Of a stretch of 10,054 nucleotides of DNA, positions 1-6,399 are shown in pieces. The notes beneath the pieces were generated by a model that was not told where the DNA came from, did no database searches, and saw nothing but the letters and a program-made list of their open reading frames with translations. The stretch comes from Candidatus Helarchaeota archaeon. Lineage in GTDB: Archaea > Asgardarchaeota > Lokiarchaeia > Helarchaeales > HEL-GB-A. Made by a program: the position numbers and the translations under genes. Numbering within the stretch: position 1 is the stretch's first letter; every line of letters begins with the position of its first letter. Location: contig JABXJU010000165.1 in assembly GCA_013375405.1 (NCBI GenBank), positions 1 to 10,054 of the forward strand, written 5' to 3'.

Positions 1-348
1 ATCACCTGGACGGGGTACGACAACATTCAAGGAACGGGCTATGGAGCCAGCTTCAATCTGACGATCTACAAGGATGGCGACCCCCTCCCAATCATAAGCC
101 AAACCTCGACCTCATACACGCTCGACATGCAAACGGCCTCCTCCTACATCATCCGGATAATCGCCGAAGATACGCAAGGGAATGTCGGAAGTGAAGAGGT
201 GATCACCGTGACGCCGGTACCCAAGCTCTTGCCATTCCTCATGCTGATCATCGGGATTGCTGGGGGCGCGATCGGCGCCGTGCTCTTCCTCTACTGGCGA
301 AAGCAGCGGCAATGGCAAAAAACCACCTTGATGGAAATCCCCACTTAA
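1..348 (+). CDS. C-terminal part of an Ig/FN3-like surface protein with membrane anchor (5' end outside window)
   Basis: Frame 1 is open from the first base to TAA at 346-348, giving the last 115 residues of a larger protein. The residues form an Ig/FN3-like beta-sandwich: an opening ITWTGYDN strand and turn, and a closing strand AEDTQGNVGSEEVITVTP, the usual last-strand pattern of such domains. They are followed by one hydrophobic segment at about residues 77-97 (LPFLMLIIGIAGGAIGAVLF) and a short basic tail, WRKQRQWQK. This is the arrangement of a cell-surface protein held by a C-terminal transmembrane helix with the repeat domains outside. The ATG at 127 is internal and not a start, because the domain begins before it. 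The piece is GC-richer (about 54%) than the neighbouring AT-rich DNA. Ligand and full length cannot be known from this fragment. Confidence 0.8.
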   Translation: MTWTGYDNIQGTGYGASFNLTIYKDGDPLPIISQTSTSYTLDMQTASSYIIRIIAEDTQGNVGSEEVITVTPVPKLLPFLMLIIGIAGGAIGAVLFLYWRKQRQWQKTTLMEIPT

Positions 349-390
349 GAAGTAAAGACTTTACTTCATTTCATTTTTTTTTTATTTTTT
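349..390 (+). terminator. Hairpin plus T-tract terminator
   Basis: Directly after the stop codon at 346-348 there is a perfect inverted repeat, gaagtaaa (349-356), loop gac, tttacttc (360-367). It is followed by ten T (374-383), an A, and six more T (385-390). A stem next to a long T-tract is a good candidate for intrinsic termination of the surface-protein gene; in archaea the T-tract is the main signal. Confidence 0.65.
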
Positions 391-561
391 CTAATTTCAA
401 ATAAAATAATAATACATTACTGATTTAAAGACCTAATTTCCAATCATCTTCTAAATTAAATGTCCTCAGGGACATCTTACTTTCATCAATGAGATTCAAT
501 GAGATACTCATGAATTAAAACGATATTTATTTAGAACTTTATATTTCCAGATTGTTTCATT
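391..561. other. AT-rich spacer with small repeats, no gene seen
   Basis: This stretch between the two terminators has no convincing reading frame. It holds a short hairpin, atgtcc (460-465) with ggacat (470-475), and an exact 10-bp tandem duplication tcaatgagat at 486-495 and 496-505, which runs into a small dyad atgag/ctcat (499-503, 507-511). No function is evident. Confidence 0.4.
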
Positions 562-580
562 AAAAAAAAGAAATAAATAA
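562..580 (-). terminator. Oligo-T terminator of the 582-1376 gene
   Basis: On the minus strand, just past the TAA at 584-582, the transcript reads a T-rich stretch ending in eight consecutive T (plus-strand A at 562-569). No strong stem is seen. This matches the archaeal oligo-dT type of terminator. Confidence 0.4.
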
Positions 581-581
581 A

Positions 582-1376
582 TTATGGAATTCCAAGTAAT
601 GCGAGTATTGTTGTTAAAATGGTCAGAATTGCAGTCGCGGCACCAGCGGCAGTCGAAAGATAACTGATTTTCTCTTGAGAAGTAATTTCTGATTCAATTT
701 CCGTCGGAATAATAGCCTTCTCTACCTCAACTCGGTAGTCAATAGAGCCTAAATGGGTTTCACTTTCGTCAAAGAGTTGATCGAAGCTAATTAAAAGGGT
801 TTGCGTTTTTCCAATAATATTCATTGGAGGATCATCATTTTTTGGAGCAATTAAGTGAGTTGAGACCACAAGTGATCCTGCCGGGACTTCGACGGTCCTA
901 GTTGTAGGTGATATTGTAAAGTTAGGGCCAAATATTTGTATTTTAACCTTGACTGGTTCCTGATCTTTGGCATATAGTGTATCAGTTTCAAATTTCTTCT
1001 GTTCATCCTTTGCCATTATCCCTTTTATTAGGGTGTCTGCTTGAGAAGCGTTTTTAGCTGTATTGAAAAGGAAGATTTTACAGGCATAGGTTTCGCCTAT
1101 ATAGACCTTATCGAAAAAACCAACGACTGTCTTCAATGAAAGGGGAACTACAACTTCGCCAATTCCTCTCATGCCCCGGGATTTTTCAATACCACTCCAC
1201 TCTGTATCTTCATGCTCAGGCGTTACCTTCGGTCCCAAATTGATTTGAGTAGGCATAGGTTTCGATTTCTTGTTTAGCGATCTTATTTTCACTCTTGAAA
1301 GTAATGCAAAGACGACACATAACGCAAATAACGTTCCAATAACAATTGCAACTACGCCCCAAGGATATAATTCCAA
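582..1376 (-). CDS. Membrane protein with N- and C-terminal helices and a beta-rich centre, unknown function
   Basis: I do not recognise this 264-residue protein. It has a membrane helix near the N-terminus (about 7-26) followed by a basic segment (RVKIRSLNKKSK), a central region of about 90-215 with alternating beta-strand patterns (DKVYIGETYACKIFLFN, VKVKIQIFGPNFTISP, TRTVEVPAGS, LGSIDYRVEVEK) typical of an Ig-like sandwich, and a second helix at the very C-terminus (about 240-262). The centre faintly resembles beta-sandwich linker domains found in some prokaryotic signalling and conflict proteins, but that is only an impression. The start is TTG: a good Shine-Dalgarno, gaggt, lies 7 nt upstream, and the ATG inside that region is followed at once by TAA. 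It is divergent from the operon at 1534, sharing a 157-nt promoter region, which hints at related regulation. Confidence 0.8.
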   Translation of the reverse strand: MELYPWGVVAIVIGTLFALCVVFALLSRVKIRSLNKKSKPMPTQINLGPKVTPEHEDTEWSGIEKSRGMRGIGEVVVPLSLKTVVGFFDKVYIGETYACKIFLFNTAKNASQADTLIKGIMAKDEQKKFETDTLYAKDQEPVKVKIQIFGPNFTISPTTRTVEVPAGSLVVSTHLIAPKNDDPPMNIIGKTQTLLISFDQLFDESETHLGSIDYRVEVEKAIIPTEIESEITSQEKISYLSTAAGAATAILTILTTILALLGIP

Positions 1377-1414
1377 TTTCGTTACCTCATTTTTGTACGT
1401 TTTTCGGTTTTAAT

Positions 1415-1435
1415 TTATTTTAAAAATATAACTCT
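1415..1435 (-). promoter_or_regulatory. Possible TATA element for the 582-1376 gene
   Basis: Read on the minus strand this is an AT-rich block, ttatatttttaaa, about 45-55 nt upstream of the TTG start. That would place transcription start roughly 25 nt before the start codon, leaving room for the visible Shine-Dalgarno. Assigned on position and composition only. Confidence 0.3.
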
Positions 1436-1444
1436 TAACACGAT

Positions 1445-1463
1445 TTTTAAAATTTAAATCTTT
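1445..1463 (+). promoter_or_regulatory. Possible TATA element for the 1534-3878 operon
   Basis: The block aaaatttaaatctttt includes a TTTAAAT core at 1453-1459. Transcription would start near 1480, about 50 nt upstream of the ATG at 1534, which has its own Shine-Dalgarno. The spacer has several other AT-rich blocks, so the exact element is uncertain. Confidence 0.3.
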
Positions 1464-1533
1464 TATGGAAAAGGAAACAATTAAAAATTTCAATCCTTCA
1501 GTAAACAAATGTACTTAAACAGAGGAATGTTAG

Positions 1534-1959
1534 ATGAGTATAAGGAATGCAGACGTAAAAGATAAAGTTGCTATTACCGAATTGGCAGAAAATTGTGCTC
1601 CTTTAGTAAGGCCGAGCGTTATAGGTACATATGAGTTCCTCGCACGATGTTTCAAAAATACCTTCTTTGTCTATGAAGAAGATTCAAAAATCATTGGATT
1701 TCTCGTTGGATTTCCGAATACTGCTGAGGAAGGTGAATTTTGGATCTACCAAATCTGTGTTTGTGATAAATATCGAGGCAAGAGAATTGGGTCACAACTT
1801 TTTGCAAGATTTTTTAAACAATTAAAATCAGAGGGATATACACGAGTCAGGTCTCACTTTAAGTTTGAGAATAAACATTCCAAAAACTTGCATGAAAAAT
1901 TTGGAATGAAAGTTTGCGGTCAAGATGACCGTGGATGGTTTGTAGAGGTAAAATTATAA
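1534..1959 (+). CDS. GNAT-family N-acetyltransferase, EctA-like (diaminobutyrate acetyltransferase type)
   Basis: This 141-residue protein is a single GNAT domain transferring an acetyl group from acetyl-CoA to an amine. The pyrophosphate-binding loop is visible as YRGKRIGSQL (R81-G82-K83-R84-I85-G86), preceded by the strand IYQICV and followed by the expected helix. Before it, GTYEFLARCFKNTFFVYEED and IIGFLVGF follow the pattern I associate with L-2,4-diaminobutyrate acetyltransferase (EctA), where a Tyr-rich segment and a charged helix precede the 'GFv.G' strand. No ectB or ectC gene lies nearby, so an ectoine role is not supported and the true substrate is unknown. A Shine-Dalgarno gagga (1522-1526) sits 7 nt before the ATG. 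The gene ends 18 nt before the next one and likely leads an operon through 3878. Confidence 0.85.
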   Translation: MSIRNADVKDKVAITELAENCAPLVRPSVIGTYEFLARCFKNTFFVYEEDSKIIGFLVGFPNTAEEGEFWIYQICVCDKYRGKRIGSQLFARFFKQLKSEGYTRVRSHFKFENKHSKNLHEKFGMKVCGQDDRGWFVEVKL

Positions 1960-1977
1960 AAAAAGGAGAAGTTTAGA

Positions 1978-3330
1978 ATGGCCGTTGAAGAGATTTCGTT
2001 TCTAACGAGTCTAGTATTTTGGAAATTGTATGAAACCAATTTGAATTATACAAGTAAGAATTTACAAGAAGTTATGAAGGATGGTAAATACGCTAGCCGC
2101 CTCTATGATGGGTATTACTTTGAAAATTTTGAAGGAGAACGAATGCCACTCAAATGGATTGCCAGAACCGGAAAATTTTTCCTACCGATTTGTATGAAAT
2201 GTCACAGTGATCAATTTAAGCATAAAGATCTTCCTGAAATTAGTGGGAAAGTTCAAATAGACGCACATCTTTTCCCGGAAGGGGTTATTGTTATGCAGGG
2301 GAAATTAGACTTTCAAAATTACATGACAATTGAACAGCATATCAAAGCATCGATTCCCACCGACGTTATACTCACTCAAGGTTCTAAATCTTTGTTCGAT
2401 ACATTAAATCAATTTGCAGATGAAATAACTCAATTCCTCAAGTCGAAAATGAAGCGACAAAAGGGTGAACTTGGGGAAACAAAAGCATCGCCTTGGCATC
2501 ATAATTGGATTTGGTGGAAAAGTAAACCCGAAATCCCGATTCATGAATTCGATATTGGGGGGAAATATGAAAAATGGTCGCTGGGAATGTGCACTCGAAG
2601 CGACAAGTGGCCTTGGTTAAATCCGGAGAAGTATGCGACTAATATTGAAGCTTTCTACAATTTAAGCCCCTATGCGGGAAATTGTGTCTATATCACTCAT
2701 CCCGGGAATTGTATTATTCCAAGTAAACAATTCACCGATCCAAATTCAGTTAAAAATACATTGATTGATGTTCTTTTCGCAGCAGAACTGGGAAATGTTC
2801 AGAGATATCTGATTTTAAACCACCTCCAGGATTTTAACTTCAAATCCTTGGAAATACAAGAACTTCTTTATAAATTTGAAGAGGAAGAATCAATTTCTTT
2901 AAAGGAATTAATAAAAAGGTTAGAGGATATAGAAGAAGAGATCAATGGATTAGTGTTGGAAATTAATTACGACCTGCAAGTTACGCGCACCCCGCGGCTA
3001 ATCTTTACTAGCGTCTTTAAAACGAAACTGTTTCGCCAAATGATTGACTCCCTTCATGGATTTGATTTCTTGAATAGCCTTGAAAGCATAATCAGTGAAA
3101 TTAAAGACTCTCTTTCACGGGAACGCGATGTAGTAGGCATTAAAGTAAATGAAGCAGAAAATGTGTTTTTGCGGAACCTCCAAATTGTTTTCATAGTAGA
3201 GCTCATAGCGTCCATGATTGGATTATTCTACATTCTTGGAGACTTTACATGGGACTTGGGGATGATTTTCATAATAATATCAATAATAGGGTCACTTGGT
3301 ATACTGTATCTCCTAAAAAGAGTTAAATAA
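1978..3330 (+). CDS. 450-residue protein with helical stalk and two C-terminal membrane helices, unknown function
   Basis: I do not recognise the family. Residues 1-260 look like a soluble mixed domain rich in Trp and aromatic residues (SPWHHNWIWWKSKPE, RSDKWPWLNPEKY) with a lone CMKCH motif. About 265-395 is strongly helical and charged, including a Glu-rich stretch (KFEEEESISLKELIKRLEDI) that may form a coiled coil. Two membrane helices end the protein, about 402-421 and 427-446, joined by a short loop GDFTWDLG. This order (soluble domain, long helices, two terminal helices) recalls CorA-type channels, but the GMN motif after the first helix is absent, so magnesium transport is not supported. 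A strong Shine-Dalgarno, aaggaga (1963-1969), precedes the ATG. It lies 18 nt after the GNAT gene and 38 nt before the phosphatase gene. Confidence 0.85.
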   Translation: MAVEEISFLTSLVFWKLYETNLNYTSKNLQEVMKDGKYASRLYDGYYFENFEGERMPLKWIARTGKFFLPICMKCHSDQFKHKDLPEISGKVQIDAHLFPEGVIVMQGKLDFQNYMTIEQHIKASIPTDVILTQGSKSLFDTLNQFADEITQFLKSKMKRQKGELGETKASPWHHNWIWWKSKPEIPIHEFDIGGKYEKWSLGMCTRSDKWPWLNPEKYATNIEAFYNLSPYAGNCVYITHPGNCIIPSKQFTDPNSVKNTLIDVLFAAELGNVQRYLILNHLQDFNFKSLEIQELLYKFEEEESISLKELIKRLEDIEEEINGLVLEINYDLQVTRTPRLIFTSVFKTKLFRQMIDSLHGFDFLNSLESIISEIKDSLSRERDVVGIKVNEAENVFLRNLQIVFIVELIASMIGLFYILGDFTWDLGMIFIIISIIGSLGILYLLKRVK

Positions 3331-3368
3331 TATCTTAAACAAAGTAGCAGATCAATCGTGGATCAAAT

Positions 3369-3878
3369 ATGGATGATCTCTTAATACAGCTTCGAGAAAA
3401 GGACGAAATTATCGTCCTTTTTCTCTGTGCAGGAAACATAGTCCGCAGTCCGATGGCGGAGATGTTACTTGAGTTGGAGCTGGAGAAGAAACATGGACAA
3501 ACACGGATTAAAGCTAAATCCGGGGCTACAACTTTTTTCAACGATGTTATCATGAATATAACTAAAGATTTACTAATTCAAGAGGGAGTACCACCCGAAC
3601 GCCTTTTTAAATTTTATCCACGAAATGTGAAAAAATATCCAGATTTGTTAGAAGAGGCGGATCTTATCATAGGCATGGAGGGAACTCACATTCGACTTAT
3701 TCCTAAACGTTATAGATCTAAGGCGTTCATTCTTTCAGAACTTGCGACTGGAAAGAAGCAGAATATTCCTGACCCCTGGGGTGACTCCCTTCTTGTCTAT
3801 AAAGAAACCCTTGAGATAATTAAAGATTATATTAAACAGCTTATTGAAAAATTTGAAGAATGGGGATTAGTTCCTTAG
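3369..3878 (+). CDS. Low-molecular-weight protein tyrosine phosphatase
   Basis: This 169-residue cytoplasmic enzyme is expected to hydrolyse phosphotyrosine (or a related phosphate ester or arsenate). The signature P-loop C-x5-R-S is C20-A-G-N-I-V-R26-S27, placed after the strand IIVLFL near the N-terminus as usual. The general-acid loop IPDPWG supplies D135-P136 near the C-terminus. Length and order fit the family. The second Cys found in many members right before the catalytic Arg (CxGNxCR) is Val25 here, so redox protection by that disulfide is not available. The Shine-Dalgarno is weak. It closes an operon with the GNAT and the 450-residue membrane protein, so it may dephosphorylate or regulate a partner there; that is inference. 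Its stop overlaps the stop of the convergent gene at 3875. Confidence 0.92.
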   Translation: MDDLLIQLREKDEIIVLFLCAGNIVRSPMAEMLLELELEKKHGQTRIKAKSGATTFFNDVIMNITKDLLIQEGVPPERLFKFYPRNVKKYPDLLEEADLIIGMEGTHIRLIPKRYRSKAFILSELATGKKQNIPDPWGDSLLVYKETLEIIKDYIKQLIEKFEEWGLVP

Positions 3879-4441
3879 ATTATACCATCTTCAGATGAGA
3901 TTTTTTTTGTGTTCGAAGAGATAACACCCAAACGTGGATCCCAGTGCAGGGTGGCAATAAATGTACCCAAACAATGAACGTCAATATAAAATATTACAGT
4001 GGTAAGAACAGTCCATCCAACAGGATAACAGAGGTAACCACAAAGAACAAAAAGGCGAAAACTCGTTTCAGTTATGGAGGAGAAGGCGATAGTGGCAATT
4101 AACCAAAGGGGAATGAACCATTTGCGTTGTTTTTTGTCAAGGTATGGAGGTATTAGGAGCATAAAGGTAGTATAGACGCTCGTGACATACCAGTATGCGA
4201 TCGGCCAGAAATAGTCATGAAAGCCACCCCAAATCATGAGAATATGGTCGAACCACCCCATAATAAAACCTGCCAAAAACCGGAATCCGAGCATTCGAAG
4301 ACCCGCCTTCTTTCGCATTTCTTCATCTGATATATCACGACCGGAGCGTTTATATTGAATTAAACTTAAAAAAACTATGACAATGGATAGAACGCTCGCT
4401 TGAATAAAGAAAAACATGCTTTCCTGAAGGGTAGGTTGCAT
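3875..4441 (-). CDS. Polytopic membrane protein, unknown function
   Basis: This 188-residue protein has about five membrane segments: roughly 10-30, 52-74, 77-101, 107-128 and 135-165. Polar and aromatic residues sit within them (GWFDHILMIWGGFHDYFWP, ITETSFR, YPVGW). The conserved-looking Glu in ITETSF and the Tyr/Trp segment after it are faintly like small membrane proteins of the CBO0543 group, but I would not assign a family. The N-terminus is probably outside or weakly oriented; a basic loop (QYKRSGRD, RKKAG) follows the first helix. There is no Shine-Dalgarno before the ATG, and a TATA element lies about 27 nt upstream, so the mRNA is probably leaderless. It overlaps the phosphatase gene by 4 bp at the two stop codons, so transcripts from each strand must run into the other or stop inside the genes. 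Confidence 0.8.
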   Translation of the reverse strand: MQPTLQESMFFFIQASVLSIVIVFLSLIQYKRSGRDISDEEMRKKAGLRMLGFRFLAGFIMGWFDHILMIWGGFHDYFWPIAYWYVTSVYTTFMLLIPPYLDKKQRKWFIPLWLIATIAFSSITETSFRLFVLCGYLCYPVGWTVLTTVIFYIDVHCLGTFIATLHWDPRLGVISSNTKKISSEDGII

Positions 4442-4462
4442 ACTCTATACGATGTCAATTGA

Positions 4463-4475
4463 ACTTATAAATTTG
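4463..4475 (-). promoter_or_regulatory. TATA element giving a leaderless transcript for 3875-4441
   Basis: On the minus strand the sequence aaatttataagttc holds a good archaeal TATA core centred near 4469. That is about 27 nt from the A of the ATG at 4441, the distance expected between a TATA box and the transcription start. Together with the missing Shine-Dalgarno this supports leaderless translation. Confidence 0.5.
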
Positions 4476-4514
4476 AATTCTTGTTTTTTACAGAGAAACT
4501 TAGAATTATGCGGT

Positions 4515-5111
4515 TTATTTTTTAGGTCTATATAGCGCCCAAACTCTTAGACCATTTTGAATTTTCAATTCTTCCATAACCTGAAAGCCAAAATGTTCAT
4601 ACATTGGTACATTTTTTGGATTTGAAGTCTCTAGATACACCCCAAGATTCATCCTGTCGGATTTTTTTAAAATAGGTCTTAATAATTTTCCAGCAACCCC
4701 TTTTCCATGGGAATTTGGATGAACAGCTAATAAGGACAAATAATAATGTGGATGGGGAGCATATTTTTTATGCATTTTCTCAGTTTTTAGAAATAATCTC
4801 AATGATTTTATTATAGTAAAAACAAATGGTGTAAAGATAAGTTTTTCAAATCCCGAGCGAAGCAAGCCCAAAATTGAAATTTTTCTCCTTCCAGGACGGT
4901 TCCAGATAGCAACCCCCTCAATAGGAGATGAAACACCATAACATTCATCGCATATTACGCTATATTTTACAGTTGCCTTGAAAAAAAATTTTAATGCGTT
5001 CTCACGTTTTGCTTTACCAGGAAGGAAATACATAAACATCGGGTCATTGAAAAAGGCAGCCGAATATATTGCGGTTGCCCCATCGATATGGTCGGTTGTG
5101 AGAGGATATAT
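4515..5111 (-). CDS. GNAT-family N-acetyltransferase, probable AUA start
   Basis: The protein carries the GNAT acetyl-CoA loop (LAVHPNSHGKGVAGKLL, with H-G-K-G-V-A as the Q/RxxGxG/A motif) and the later motif YEHFGFQV, so it acetylates an amine from acetyl-CoA; the substrate is unknown. The first ATG is at 5039, but the frame is open further upstream and encodes YPLTTDHIDGATAIYSAAF and then NDP before that Met, which is exactly the N-terminal helix expected of the fold. No ATG, GTG or TTG occurs between the upstream stop (5138-5136) and 5039. An AUA codon at 5111-5109 has a GGTGA Shine-Dalgarno 7 nt before it and gives a normal 198-residue GNAT. A sequence error is the alternative. It follows the GTPase gene after 32 nt, likely in one operon. 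The conservative call is 4515-5039. Confidence 0.85.
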   Translation of the reverse strand: MYPLTTDHIDGATAIYSAAFFNDPMFMYFLPGKAKRENALKFFFKATVKYSVICDECYGVSSPIEGVAIWNRPGRRKISILGLLRSGFEKLIFTPFVFTIIKSLRLFLKTEKMHKKYAPHPHYYLSLLAVHPNSHGKGVAGKLLRPILKKSDRMNLGVYLETSNPKNVPMYEHFGFQVMEELKIQNGLRVWALYRPKK

Positions 5112-5123
5112 TGAATCTTCACC
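5109..5123 (-). promoter_or_regulatory. Ribosome binding site deciding an AUA start for the GNAT gene
   Basis: Minus strand reads GGTGA (5123-5119), seven bases, then ATA (5111-5109) in frame with the GNAT coding sequence. GGTGA matches the 3' part of the consensus AGGAGGTGA, and the spacing is ideal. No standard start codon lies in this frame between here and 5039. Confidence 0.5.
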
Positions 5124-5143
5124 TTTATTTATTTTTCAAAAAA

Positions 5144-5683
5144 CTACCCATTAAGTTGAGTTTTTTGGAAGATCGTGTAAATGGTTGTTTTAAAAATTTC
5201 ATAATTGTAATCGGGAGGAATTATGCTATTTATCCTGTTACGTAGAATAGAAGTTATCTGTTCCGTTGAAAATCTTTTAATTTTTTCTAAATCTGGGTCG
5301 AATTTATGAAAATATATGGAAAATTCAATTTCATCTTTTTTCAGCTGTCGAAAAATATCTGCTAAATACTGTAATGCCAATTCATAGCGGTCTGTAGCTT
5401 GAACATCTATTACAAATATGACTTCATCAGCCCCTTGGGTGTATTTATCTAGATCTTCTAAGTATTTCTTTCGATATTTTTGTTGCCCTCCAAGCTCCCA
5501 TATAGTATATTCTTTCCCCTCTTCTTCGATTTTTATAATATTTAATCCAAGTGTAGGTTTCAATGAAAAAAATGACAAAATATTTGTAGTTCCTTGTAGG
5601 CTCAGGAGGATCGATGTTTTTCCTGAATTATCTAATCCAATTAATACAATTTTTCTTGGCTCTTGCTCTTTTGGTTTGCTCAT
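5144..5683 (-). CDS. Arf/Rag-like small GTPase, Asgard type
   Basis: This 179-residue protein is a single Ras-superfamily GTP-binding domain acting as a molecular switch. The P-loop is GLDNSGKTS (16-24), close to Arf proteins. Switch I is KPTLGLN (42-48), matching Arf PTIGFN with T44. Switch II is WELGGQ (62-67): the catalytic Gln67 and both Gly are kept, but the usual Asp of DxxG is Glu63. The base-recognition motif is HKFD (126-129) instead of NKxD, as in Rag/Gtr GTPases, and FKTTIY (164-169) resembles the Rag FRTSIW motif. There is no roadblock domain after it and no Gly2 for myristoylation or C-terminal Cys for prenylation, so membrane contact would need a partner. A Shine-Dalgarno-like gaggcaaggg precedes the ATG. 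The GNAT gene follows after 32 nt. Confidence 0.92.
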   Translation of the reverse strand: MSKPKEQEPRKIVLIGLDNSGKTSILLSLQGTTNILSFFSLKPTLGLNIIKIEEEGKEYTIWELGGQQKYRKKYLEDLDKYTQGADEVIFVIDVQATDRYELALQYLADIFRQLKKDEIEFSIYFHKFDPDLEKIKRFSTEQITSILRNRINSIIPPDYNYEIFKTTIYTIFQKTQLNG

Positions 5684-5757
5684 AATCCCTTGCCTCTTAA
5701 ATAAAACTTATTAAAGATATTTTTCAACTTATATTGTCAAAATAATTTATTACACAT

Positions 5758-5769
5758 CGCTTATAAACT
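5758..5769. promoter_or_regulatory. TATA-like element in the GTPase/nitroreductase divergent region
   Basis: The sequence cgcttataaact reads as a fair TATA box on both strands. It lies about 65-75 nt from each start codon, so it could serve the nitroreductase (plus), the GTPase (minus), or both. Other AT-rich blocks nearby (5770-5785, 5715-5722) are alternatives. Confidence 0.3.
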
Positions 5770-5833
5770 CAATTTAAATTAAATTCAAATAAGAATTTGA
5801 ACCCTCTAAAAAAACAACTTGGGGAAATCGGAA

Positions 5834-6385
5834 ATGGAAGAAAAAACGAGTATATTACATATTATTAAGACCCGCCGTAGTACTAGGCGATTCAAACCTG
5901 ATCCAGTCCCAGAAGAAGATCTCAATGCAGTATTGGAAGCCGCACGTTGGGCCCCTTCAGGTGAAAATTTTCAACCATGGAAATTTATCGTCATCAAAAA
6001 TAAACAGACAATGGAACAAATCGTTGAGTTATTACCGTATAAGAAATATCAAAAGTTCTTACAGAATGGCCCAGTGCTCCTTGTGGTGCTCGGAGATAGA
6101 AGGAAGAGCCGATGGTGGTTTTTAGATTGTACCTTAGCTGTTGAGAATTTGATGCTCGAAGCATGGGCCAGACAGCTGGGCACCTGTTTTTCTGCATGGT
6201 ACCCAACAGTCCCTGAACAAGTAGAACAGAAAGTTAATGAAATGCTTGAAATACCTAAAAAATGGCGTATAGTAACAATGACTCCCCTTGGGTATCCAAT
6301 CGATCCGCCAGAACGCGCATTTCGTCTTCCAGCAACCCGGAATCCCCTTGACACCCTTGTATGTTATGAAAAATTTTCAAAATAA
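5834..6385 (+). CDS. Nitroreductase-family FMN-dependent oxidoreductase
   Basis: The 183-residue protein shows the family's N-terminal FMN-binding signature TRRSTRRFKPDPVPEEDL (13-30) and AARWAPSGENFQPW (36-49), and later LDCTLAVENLMLEAWARQLG, the helix of the dimer core, and a TPLGYP turn near the C-terminus. Such enzymes use FMN and NAD(P)H to reduce nitro, quinone or other small electrophiles, usually as soluble dimers; the natural substrate cannot be told. I start at ATG 5834, because ggggaa (5821-5826) is a well-placed Shine-Dalgarno 7 nt before it. The in-frame TTG at 5819 would overlap that site and has none of its own. It is divergent from the GTPase gene and followed by a hairpin, so it is probably transcribed alone. 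Confidence 0.92.
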   Translation: MEEKTSILHIIKTRRSTRRFKPDPVPEEDLNAVLEAARWAPSGENFQPWKFIVIKNKQTMEQIVELLPYKKYQKFLQNGPVLLVVLGDRRKSRWWFLDCTLAVENLMLEAWARQLGTCFSAWYPTVPEQVEQKVNEMLEIPKKWRIVTMTPLGYPIDPPERAFRLPATRNPLDTLVCYEKFSK

Positions 6386-6399
6386 TATTTTACTGTAAA

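Noticed and set aside
112..318. Minus-strand frame opposite the surface-protein gene
   Set aside because: It is a shadow of the coding frame, with low-complexity Pro/Asp-rich residues and no family pattern.
127..348. ATG at 127 as start of a 73-residue gene
   Set aside because: The frame is open to the window edge and the residues before 127 form part of the same beta-sandwich, so this is an internal Met of a larger protein.
1978..3330. Calling the 450-residue protein a magnesium channel
   Set aside because: Only the overall architecture fits; the GMN signature is absent.
5819..5833. TTG start adding five residues to the nitroreductase
   Set aside because: No ribosome binding site precedes it, and its position overlaps the good Shine-Dalgarno that serves ATG 5834.
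6049..6354. Minus-strand 101-codon frame over the nitroreductase
   Set aside because: It lies wholly inside a well-supported gene on the other strand and shows no domain pattern; the same holds for 5994-6206, 8189-8458, 8226-8426, 5418-5714, 5925-6125, 3335-3553 and 1631-1825.
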